This document shows positions 1 through 4,903 of a stretch of DNA of 5,879 bases, piece by piece. The translations under genes and the position numbers were made by a program. Where the stretch lies: positions 1 to 5,879 of the forward strand of contig JAGFXG010000088.1 of assembly GCA_017860985.1 (NCBI GenBank), given 5' to 3'. Under the pieces are notes generated by a model. It was not told the origin of the DNA and searched no databases. It saw nothing but the letters and a program-made list of their open reading frames with translations. Origin of the DNA: Deltaproteobacteria bacterium. GTDB taxonomy: Bacteria; Desulfobacterota; Syntrophia; Syntrophales; Smithellaceae. Every line of letters starts with the position of its first letter. Position 1 is the stretch's first letter.

Positions 1-389
1 GTAATCTGCGGCATCAAGACCTTCATGACCTTACCCATATCCTTGACTGAAACGGCGCCGGCATCGGCAATCGCTTTCCTGATGAGCGCTTCCACGTCAG
101 CATCCGACATTTGCGCAGGCATGAATTCCTGCAGGATTTTCAATTCCGCCTCTTCTTTTTCCACCAGGTCCTGTCTTCCGCCTTTGGCGAACTGTTCGAT
201 GGAGTCTTTTCGCTGCTTCACCAGTCCGGACAGAATCTGCATGGTTTCCGTTTCGTCAAGCGGCCGCATCAGGTCGATTTCTTTGTTGTGCAGAGCTGTC
301 TTCAGCATGCGGACAGCGGAAAGCCTGATTTTGTCTTTGGCCTTTGCCGCCGACACCATTTCCTGATTAATCTTGGCATTAACATCCAT
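1..389 (-). CDS. yqeY: GatB/YqeY domain protein, C-terminus cut by window edge
   Basis: About 129 residues are visible, beginning MDVNAKINQEMVSAAKAKDK. The family is usually near 148 residues, so roughly the last 20 are missing at the left edge. Recognisable YqeY features are the N-terminal helix with the AKAKDKIRLSAVRMLKTAL block (about residues 14-32), the KQRKDSIEQFAKGGR block (about 58-72), and the EEAELKILQEFMPAQMSD segment (about 79-96), which resembles the tRNA-interacting tail domain of GatB. YqeY proteins are small, soluble and all-helical. Similarity to the GatB C-terminal domain suggests a tRNA-related role, but the function is not well established. The start at 389 is chosen because GAGGT (398-402) lies 8 nt upstream; an ATG four bases downstream is out of frame. 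The gene sits 16 nt after hinT and is the last visible gene of the his-led transcript. Family assignment is firm; function is not. Confidence 0.9.
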   Translation of the reverse strand, partial: MDVNAKINQEMVSAAKAKDKIRLSAVRMLKTALHNKEIDLMRPLDETETMQILSGLVKQRKDSIEQFAKGGRQDLVEKEEAELKILQEFMPAQMSDADVEALIRKAIADAGAVSVKDMGKVMKVLMPQI

Positions 390-405
390 AATAATATACC
401 TCAAC

Positions 406-750
406 TTAGCCTAACTGATCTTCCAGTTTTCTGCCGCCAAGCAGATGCATGTGCAAATGAAACACGATCTGTCCCCCGTCGGCATTGCAGTTTATAACCG
501 CACGGAACCCTCCGTCGGCCACATTTTTTATTTTAGCGACTTTCTGCGCGGCTGTAAACAAAAGCCCCGCAATATCCTTTTGGTCTGTGTCAATATCCAT
601 CAGCGTCGCAACATGTTTTTTCGGAATGATGATGACATGCACCGGCGCCATTGGATGAATATCATCAAAGGCCAGAACGGAGTCATCTTCGTAAACCTTC
701 GTGCAGGGAATATCCCCGTTGATAATTTTACAAAAAATACAATCTGACAT
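406..750 (-). CDS. hinT: HIT-family purine nucleoside phosphoramidase (HinT-like)
   Basis: This is a 114-residue protein, close to the usual 110-120 of the HINT branch. The histidine triad HLHMH is at residues 98-102, followed by LLGGR, the signature active site in which the middle histidine (H100) is the expected nucleophile. The N-terminal CIFCKI (C4, C7), with H46 in the PKKH block, looks like the zinc-binding set seen in many bacterial HIT proteins. HinT enzymes hydrolyse AMP-lysine-type or aminoacyl-adenylate phosphoramidates in the cytosol; the physiological substrate here is unknown. The start at 750 is preferred over longer in-frame options because GGAGG (759-763) lies 8 nt upstream and the family begins at this point. 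It lies 19 nt after hisA and 16 nt before yqeY, so it is probably co-transcribed with them. Other HIT branches such as GalT or Fhit are unlikely given the length and the LLGGR tail. Confidence 0.93.
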   Translation of the reverse strand: MSDCIFCKIINGDIPCTKVYEDDSVLAFDDIHPMAPVHVIIIPKKHVATLMDIDTDQKDIAGLLFTAAQKVAKIKNVADGGFRAVINCNADGGQIVFHLHMHLLGGRKLEDQLG

Positions 751-769
751 ATTTTTTTCCTCCCCGGTT

Positions 770-1501
770 CTATGAGGTTTCGCGTGTCTTCGCGATGGCG
801 TCTTCCAGTGCAATCGCACCCGTGTAGAGCGCGCGACCGACAATCACTCCAAAGAACGAGCAGTCCCGGACAGCCAGCAAACGGTCAATGTCCGCAAGCG
901 TCGCCACACCGCCGGAAGCAATCACGGGAATCGCTACCGCTTTTGCAAGCGCCCGTGTCGCCTCCACATTAACACCCGTTTCCATTCCGTCACGCTGAAT
1001 ATCCGTGTAAACGATGGCCTGAATCCCGCAGTTTTCATAGCGCTCCGCCAGTTCGACCGCCTGCTGGCCGGTCTTTTGCGTCCATCCACGGACAGCAACC
1101 TCTCCACCAAGCGCGTCAATGCCCAGAATGATTTTTCCAGGGTGCGCTTGAGCCGCCTGCTTGACAAATGCTTCATCCTGGATTGCCGCCGTGCCCAGGA
1201 TGATGCTCGACACGCCATTTTCCAGGTAATAATTGATCGTCTCCATGTTACGGATGCCGCCGCCGACTTCAACCGGCACGGAAACAGATTTTGCAATCTC
1301 GCAAATGACGGGCGCGTTCTTCGGCAGTCCGGCCACGGAACCATCCAGATCAACAAGGTGAATCCGCTCTGCGCCTTTTTCGGCCCAGCGTTTTGCCATA
1401 GCTGCGGGATGATCGCCATAGACGGTCACACGGTCAAAATCACCCTGTGCCAGCCGGACGCACTGTCCGTTTTTTATGTCAACCGCGGGGATAATGATCA
1501 A
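770..1501 (-). CDS. hisA: Phosphoribosylformimino-5-aminoimidazole carboxamide ribotide isomerase (ProFAR isomerase)
   Basis: This is a complete 243-residue (beta/alpha)8-barrel enzyme for the fourth step of histidine synthesis, the Amadori-type isomerisation of ProFAR to PRFAR in the cytosol. It begins MIIIPAVDIKNG, with the expected catalytic Asp at residue 8. The second acid/base Asp is at 129 in LGIDA. The YTDIQRDG block (165-172) is the conserved HisA loop. Phosphate-binding loops are visible as EVGGGIR (78-84), ASGGV (195-199) and VGRALY (221-226). I start it at a TTG codon: AAGGAG lies 6 nt upstream (1508-1513), the family N-terminus begins exactly here, and no in-frame ATG is available. 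A longer reading from 1621 would add 40 residues unlike the family and overlap the upstream gene. It is preceded by a 73 nt gap and followed 19 nt later by hinT. hisH and hisF, which usually flank hisA, are absent. Length and fold distinguish it from the related HisF. Confidence 0.96.
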   Translation of the reverse strand: MIIIPAVDIKNGQCVRLAQGDFDRVTVYGDHPAAMAKRWAEKGAERIHLVDLDGSVAGLPKNAPVICEIAKSVSVPVEVGGGIRNMETINYYLENGVSSIILGTAAIQDEAFVKQAAQAHPGKIILGIDALGGEVAVRGWTQKTGQQAVELAERYENCGIQAIVYTDIQRDGMETGVNVEATRALAKAVAIPVIASGGVATLADIDRLLAVRDCSFFGVIVGRALYTGAIALEDAIAKTRETS

Positions 1502-1507
1502 CGCAGA

Positions 1508-1513
1508 CTCCTT
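1508..1513 (-). promoter_or_regulatory. Ribosome binding site deciding the hisA TTG start
   Basis: On the minus strand the sequence reads AAGGAG, then 6 nt, then TTG at 1501. The near-consensus Shine-Dalgarno site at ideal spacing settles the non-ATG start of hisA, which otherwise could be read from a longer upstream frame. Confidence 0.85.
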
Positions 1514-1574
1514 TGTGAAAAATGCTTCAGATAATCGCAGGGGGTGTGCCTTGGACACTTTACCCGCCCCCGAA

Positions 1575-2264
1575 TCAGGGCCCAAAGCCTGAAAACGTCC
1601 TGAATACCTCGTCAACACCAAGTTTTGTCAATTGACTCGCTGTCACCCATTTGGCACCGCCTTTGACAAAAGAGAATACCTCGTAGACATTTTCCGTCAG
1701 TGATCTTTGCGTTTTATCAAAAGCCCCGCGCCACAGGGTAGTTCCATCCTTGACGGAAATCAGGTGAATCTCAAAAGCGACCGATGCGGGATGCTCGGTG
1801 GAATAGGCGTAACCGACTCTCTCACGGTAACGGTAAACGAACCCGACAGCCAGAACATCCGCGTGCAGTTCATTCCCGACTTTCAGTGCCTTTTCCGTCA
1901 GGGACAGCTTTGCAGAACCGGAGCTGACCTGATGATAGATCTTTTCCGTTTTATCTGAAGGAATGATTTCCACCGTGTTCAACTCTCTCAGTTTGTCCGT
2001 AAACATTTCTTCGAGAACACTTTCGGCGCCACTGACAACGCTTCCACCGGGATTGATGCTGCCGCAAATCGGGCACCTGACCGATGACGACCCGTCTTCC
2101 GGCATCACAGCCTGAAAGGGAATCACCACAATACGTGTTATGGTACCGGCTCTTGGCGGTTCAGTTTTCTTTTCTTCGGCCTGAAGCGCCTGTGACGCAA
2201 GAGAAAGAAAGCCTAAAACCAATAACGCACAACCCCATTTTTTTATCCGGGAGATATTTTTCAA
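1575..2264 (-). CDS. Exported protein of unknown function within the his cluster, CPxCG motif
   Basis: I do not recognise a named family for this 229-residue protein. It begins with a basic stretch (MKNISRIKKW) and a hydrophobic core (about 11-24), then SQALQA before E30, which reads as a Sec signal peptide cleaved near residue 29. No lipobox cysteine is present, so a soluble periplasmic product is more likely than a lipoprotein. The mature part opens with the strand RIVVIPFQAV (44-53), then a loop with CPICG (C64, C67), then a region (about 80-225) including HADVLAVGFVYRYRER and SVKDGTTLWRG. That order of 'bring together an IPF strand, an ADVL-VG strand and a G-LW-G strand' recalls the CsgG/LpoB/GNA1162-like lipoproteins and TolB N-domains; this is an inferred, remote resemblance. 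The start is TTG at 2264, supported only weakly by an upstream CCAGG (2274-2278). It is 22 nt after hisB and 73 nt before hisA, in the slot where hisH often lies. It has no glutamine-amidotransferase motif. Confidence 0.75.
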   Translation of the reverse strand: MKNISRIKKWGCALLVLGFLSLASQALQAEEKKTEPPRAGTITRIVVIPFQAVMPEDGSSSVRCPICGSINPGGSVVSGAESVLEEMFTDKLRELNTVEIIPSDKTEKIYHQVSSGSAKLSLTEKALKVGNELHADVLAVGFVYRYRERVGYAYSTEHPASVAFEIHLISVKDGTTLWRGAFDKTQRSLTENVYEVFSFVKGGAKWVTASQLTKLGVDEVFRTFSGFGP

Positions 2265-2286
2265 TTCAGGAAACCTGGCCTTTCTA

Positions 2287-2874
2287 TCAGAGCATTCCTT
2301 TGGTGGACGGAATCCCTGATATTTCCGGGTTAATATTTACAGCCTGCCTTAACGCCCGTCCAAAGGCTTTAAAGACAGCCTCGATGATGTGGTGGCTGTT
2401 GCTGCCATACGCAAGATTAATATGCAACGTGATACCGCTGTGATCCGTGAAAGCTTTAAAAAATTCCTTCACCAGAGCCGGATCAAACCCGCCGATTTTC
2501 CGGCGCTCGTACCGGACCTTGTATATCAGGTAAGGACGGCCGGAAATATCGATATTGACATGACACAGGCACTCATCCATCGGCAGGGAGGCCGAACCGT
2601 ATCGATTGATGCCTGTCTTTTTACCCAGCGCCTGCCCTACCGCCTGTCCGAGACAGATGCCCAGATCTTCCACGAGATGATGATCGTCAATCTCGGTATC
2701 ACCTTTGCTTTTAATCCCGATTTTGAATCGTCCATGGCGCGCAAACAGATCCAGCATGTGATTTAAAAAAGGAATCGTCGTGTCGATTTTGCCGCCTTCG
2801 GATTTATCCAGATCAATATCCAGCGTGATATCCGTTTCCGTTGTTTTACGGACAATTTTCGCTTTTCTGGCCAT
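2287..2874 (-). CDS. hisB: Imidazoleglycerol-phosphate dehydratase (monofunctional)
   Basis: This is a complete 195-residue enzyme that dehydrates imidazoleglycerol phosphate to imidazoleacetol phosphate, the sixth step of histidine synthesis. Both halves of the duplicated fold are seen with their manganese-binding motifs: DDHHLVED (63-70; H65, H66, E69) and SHHIIEAVFKA (160-170; H161, H162, E165). FLNHML (36-41), SLPMDE (96-101) and the ending IPSTKG are also typical. The length fits the monofunctional form without the N-terminal histidinol-phosphate phosphatase domain of enterobacterial HisB. An adjacent in-frame GTG at 2877 gives one extra residue, but the GGAGG at 2881-2885 has a good 6 nt spacing to the ATG at 2874 and only 3 nt to the GTG, so I chose the ATG. 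It lies 14 nt downstream of hisG and 22 nt upstream of the exported protein gene. Confidence 0.97.
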   Translation of the reverse strand: MARKAKIVRKTTETDITLDIDLDKSEGGKIDTTIPFLNHMLDLFARHGRFKIGIKSKGDTEIDDHHLVEDLGICLGQAVGQALGKKTGINRYGSASLPMDECLCHVNIDISGRPYLIYKVRYERRKIGGFDPALVKEFFKAFTDHSGITLHINLAYGSNSHHIIEAVFKAFGRALRQAVNINPEISGIPSTKGML

Positions 2875-2888
2875 CACTGCCCTCCGGA

Positions 2889-3761
2889 TTATATGACTTT
2901 GTTTAATGGGTACTCTATAATGCCTTCCGCTCCGGCTTCGAGCAACCGCGGAATCAAATCCCGCACAACACCCGTATCAACCACAGTCTCAATGGCAAAC
3001 CATTCTTCGGAATAGAGGCTGGAAATCGTCGGGGCTTTGAGCGAGGGTAGAAGTTTCATCACGCCCTCCAGGTTTGCCTTGGACACATTCAGTTTCATGC
3101 CGACTTTGCCCATCGCCAGAAGGGATCCGTTTAAGAGAGTCCGGATCTGCTCTATCTTTTTACGCTTCCATGGATCGCTCCAGGCCGCATGATTGGCTAT
3201 CAGCTGCGTGTTGGTCCTCATTAGCTCATGAACAATCCTTAATTTGTTCGCACGGATGGTTGATCCCGTCTCCGTCACTTCCACGACCGCATCGACCAGG
3301 CCATCCACAACTTTCGCTTCCGTGGCGCCCCAGGAAAATTCCACGCTGACATTAATCTTTTTATCGGCAAAGTATCGCTTGGTAAAATTAACCAGTTCGG
3401 TGGATATGTGTTTCCCTTCCATATCTTCAATCGAACGGATCGGCGAATCATCCCGCACCACCAGCACCCATCTTGCCTGACGCGTGGAGACCTTGGAATA
3501 GACCAGATCCTGCACAGCCACGACATCGGAATTATTTTCCAGAATCCAGTCGATACCGGTCAGCCCCAAATCAAGGTGACCGTCTTCGACATAGCGCGAC
3601 ATTTCCTGCGCCCGCACCAGGTTGCAGCTGATTTCCTCATCATCGATATCGGGGAAATAACTGCGGGAATCATAGGTAATCCGCCAACCGGCCTTTTTAA
3701 ATAAATCGACCGTGTTGTTTTCCAGACTGCCCTTGGGGATACCCAATTTTAATATATTCAT
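2889..3761 (-). CDS. hisG: ATP phosphoribosyltransferase, long form with regulatory domain
   Basis: This 290-residue enzyme catalyses the committed first step of histidine synthesis, joining PRPP and ATP to give phosphoribosyl-ATP. The N-terminus [10 protein letters not shown] (4-13) and the LTGIDW block (67-72) are typical of the periplasmic-binding-protein-like catalytic domains. The PRPP-binding loop appears as [14 protein letters not shown] (161-174). The length, with an extra C-terminal ACT-like domain from about residue 213 (including KAPTISSL, 242-249, and [11 protein letters not shown], 279-289), marks the long HisG_L form. That form is normally a hexamer inhibited by histidine through this domain and does not need HisZ. 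Its ATG overlaps the hisI stop as ATGA, and AAGGA (3771-3775) lies 9 nt upstream inside the end of hisI, so the two genes are likely translationally coupled. hisB follows after 14 nt. Confidence 0.97.
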   Translation of the reverse strand: MNILKLGIPKGSLENNTVDLFKKAGWRITYDSRSYFPDIDDEEISCNLVRAQEMSRYVEDGHLDLGLTGIDWILENNSDVVAVQDLVYSKVSTRQARWVLVVRDDSPIRSIEDMEGKHISTELVNFTKRYFADKKINVSVEFSWGATEAKVVDGLVDAVVEVTETGSTIRANKLRIVHELMRTNTQLIANHAAWSDPWKRKKIEQIRTLLNGSLLAMGKVGMKLNVSKANLEGVMKLLPSLKAPTISSLYSEEWFAIETVVDTGVVRDLIPRLLEAGAEGIIEYPLNKVI

Positions 3762-4129
3762 TTATACACATCCTTCGGATCAAAAACTTTTTCTCCTACG
3801 ACAATAACCGCACCGCCTTCAAGTTTCCGGTAAAAGCAGGATCGATGCCCCGTATGACAGGCCGCCCCTCCCAGTTGTTCCACCTGCAGCAAAATGGTGT
3901 CATCATCGCAATCTACGTAAATATTTTTAATTATCTGCACATGGCCGGAGCTTTCGCCTTTCAGCCATAATTTTTGCCTGGAACGACTCCAGAAAGTCGC
4001 TTTACCGGATTTCAGGGTAGCCGCCCACGATTCCCGGTTCATATAAGCCAGCATCAATACATCTTTTGTTTCAGCATCTTGAACGATGGCCGGAATCAGC
4101 CCGTCGCTTTTATTGAAATTCAGATCCAT
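3758..4129 (-). CDS. hisI: Phosphoribosyl-AMP cyclohydrolase (stand-alone HisI)
   Basis: This 123-residue zinc enzyme opens the adenine ring of phosphoribosyl-AMP, the third step of histidine synthesis. Seen in order are GLIPAIVQD (10-18), LMLAYMN (26-32), the [13 protein letters not shown] block (47-59), the magnesium/zinc motif DCDDDT (73-78), and [12 protein letters not shown] (90-101), which carries the conserved zinc cysteines C91 and C98. It ends FDPKDVYK, like many stand-alone HisI proteins. There is no fused HisE pyrophosphatase domain, and hisE is not seen nearby. Two starts are possible. AAGGA (4138-4142) lies 8 nt before the ATG at 4129 but overlaps the ATG at 4138, so I chose 4129; the longer form would add only MKW. 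It is the first gene of the leftward cluster and its stop overlaps the hisG start by four bases. Confidence 0.96.
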   Translation of the reverse strand: MDLNFNKSDGLIPAIVQDAETKDVLMLAYMNRESWAATLKSGKATFWSRSRQKLWLKGESSGHVQIIKNIYVDCDDDTILLQVEQLGGAACHTGHRSCFYRKLEGGAVIVVGEKVFDPKDVYK

Positions 4130-4137
4130 CCATTTCA

Positions 4138-4142
4138 TCCTT
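4138..4142 (-). promoter_or_regulatory. Ribosome binding site deciding the hisI start
   Basis: AAGGA on the minus strand is 8 nt from the ATG at 4129. It abuts and overlaps the alternative ATG at 4138, which would leave that start with no usable Shine-Dalgarno spacing. Confidence 0.65.
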
Positions 4143-4197
4143 AATTGATTGACGTGTAATATGCACTGCTTTAATAAACTCTATTATCTAGATGATG

Positions 4198-4204
4198 CCT
4201 CCTA
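4198..4204 (-). other. Orphan Shine-Dalgarno-like TAGGAGG in the his leader
   Basis: On the minus strand TAGGAGG is followed by CATCATCTAGATAATAG. No ATG, GTG or TTG occurs at normal spacing, so this strong ribosome-binding-like site serves no evident gene. It lies about 70 nt upstream of the hisI start within the predicted untranslated leader. It could be a remnant, a regulatory ribosome-standby site, or chance. Confidence 0.3.
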
Positions 4205-4284
4205 TTAAATCAAGCAATATTTTATCTTCATAATCATCTATTTCCGGCTTGCCCAACCATTATATTCATGATAAATATTGAGCA

Positions 4285-4312
4285 ATTATAAGTAACCTGA
4301 TTTGCAGATCAA
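4285..4312 (-). promoter_or_regulatory. Candidate sigma70 promoter for the his cluster
   Basis: On the minus strand TTGATC (4312-4307) is separated by 16 nt from a perfect TATAAT (4290-4285). Transcription would begin near 4278, giving a leader of about 150 nt before hisI. The position between divergent genes fits. The leader shows no run of histidine codons and no clear terminator hairpin, so classical his attenuation is not supported. Confidence 0.5.
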
Positions 4313-4330
4313 TTATCCGGAGGTTGGATT

Positions 4331-4621
4331 ATGTCTTTGCTGACGGTAGGAGTCGGCACCGCTATTTTTGGACTGATCAGTTTGATTTTCTGGTGGACTG
4401 ATTTTTTAGCCATCATCAGAGGTGCCCTGCCGATCTTTCTTCTTTTGGGTGGTGCACTGGCTATCTATGTGGGTTTTGATGAAATGCAGGACAAAATCCG
4501 GGAAGAAAGACAGAGGCAGGATGAGGAACTGGAAAGAGCGAGGGAAGAAATTGAATCGGCCAGAGCCCAGGCTGAGCGTTACCGCGAAGAGCTGGATAAA
4601 TTGAAGGAAGGAAAACAGTAA
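4331..4621 (+). CDS. Small membrane protein with coiled-coil tail, function unknown
   Basis: I do not recognise this 96-residue protein. Residues about 3-22 (LLTVGVGTAIF..) and about 25-48 (FLAIIRGALPIFLLLGG..) are strongly hydrophobic and read as two membrane segments joined by the very short turn WWTD. From residue 50 to the end the sequence is almost entirely charged and helical (DKIREERQRQ, EELERAREE, AERYREELDKL), a likely coiled coil about 45 residues long. With a hairpin topology both ends would face the same side, probably the cytoplasm. The gene has a strong site, GGAGG (4319-4323) 7 nt before the ATG, and the coding sequence is clean, so it is very probably expressed. It is divergent from the his cluster. 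The 282 bp gap after it, with a separate promoter candidate, suggests it is a single-gene unit. A scaffolding or membrane-anchoring role is possible but unsupported. Confidence 0.8.
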   Translation: MSLLTVGVGTAIFGLISLIFWWTDFLAIIRGALPIFLLLGGALAIYVGFDEMQDKIREERQRQDEELERAREEIESARAQAERYREELDKLKEGKQ

Positions 4622-4657
4622 AGACAGGGCGTGGGCAGCATGAAACATAAATTAAAC

Positions 4658-4686
4658 TTGACACAACCGGTCAAATCAAATATTAC
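4658..4686 (+). promoter_or_regulatory. Candidate sigma70 promoter for the substrate-binding protein gene
   Basis: A perfect TTGACA (4658-4663) is followed by a 17 nt spacer and TATTAC (4681-4686; four of six matches to TATAAT). Transcription would start near 4693 and give a leader of about 210 nt, which would include the stem-loop at 4773-4806. A second isolated TATAAT at 4721-4726 has no good -35 partner. Confidence 0.5.
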
Positions 4687-4772
4687 CCACTGTCACTACA
4701 TCTTTATGGACACTGGTATGTATAATTTTCCCATAAGCAAATCCTCACCTGATTGTACCTATATGTATTGAC

Positions 4773-4806
4773 GCCTGCTTGCCCTCGCTAAATAAGGTAA
4801 GCAGGC
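4773..4806 (+). terminator. Stem-loop, possible terminator or leader structure
   Basis: GCCTGCTTGCC (4773-4783) pairs with GGTAAGCAGGC (4796-4806), giving 11 base pairs with one G-U, around a 12 nt loop. Only TTGT follows, so it is a poor intrinsic terminator on the plus strand, and there is no T-run on the other strand. It may weakly end transcription from the small membrane protein gene, or fold in the leader of the transporter gene 98 nt before its start. The inverted repeat itself is certain; its role is not. Confidence 0.45.
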
Positions 4807-4828
4807 TTGTCCAAACTCAGCAACAAAA

Positions 4829-4878
4829 TTTTACAAAATAATAATCATTAACGACAGGTTTATTTGTGTTTTACAAAA
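4829..4878 (+). repeat. Pair of 10-nt direct repeats TTTTACAAAA
   Basis: TTTTACAAAA occurs at 4829-4838 and again at 4869-4878, 40 nt apart start to start, just upstream of the substrate-binding protein gene. The near-palindromic form and spacing of close to four helical turns could fit a regulator's paired sites. The stretch is AT-rich, so chance is a serious alternative. Confidence 0.3.
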
Positions 4879-4903
4879 AACAAGAGGGGGAGGAGTAGAT
4901 CCA

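Noticed and set aside
25..1534. Several plus-strand open frames of 66-152 codons opposite yqeY, hinT and hisA
   Set aside because: They lie antisense to genes with clear family motifs, have low-complexity Ser/Arg/His-rich translations and lack ribosome binding sites.
1502..1574. GGGGG/CCCCC complementarity in the gap between the exported protein gene and hisA, possible terminator
   Set aside because: The stem is interrupted by a large internal loop and no T-run follows on the minus strand, so it does not look like an intrinsic terminator.
1575..2264. The gene between hisB and hisA as a diverged hisH
   Set aside because: It has a signal peptide and no class I glutamine amidotransferase nucleophile elbow or catalytic His-Glu pair.
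4200..4276. Two overlapping tiny frames in the his leader as a histidine leader peptide
   Set aside because: Neither contains histidine codons and neither has a ribosome binding site, so they do not fit an attenuator peptide.
4213..4283. Imperfect inverted repeat, AGCAATATTTTATC versus GATAAATATTGAGC, in the divergent intergenic region
   Set aside because: The arms match only with a bulge, are almost all A/T and are separated by more than 40 nt, so chance is likely in such AT-rich DNA.
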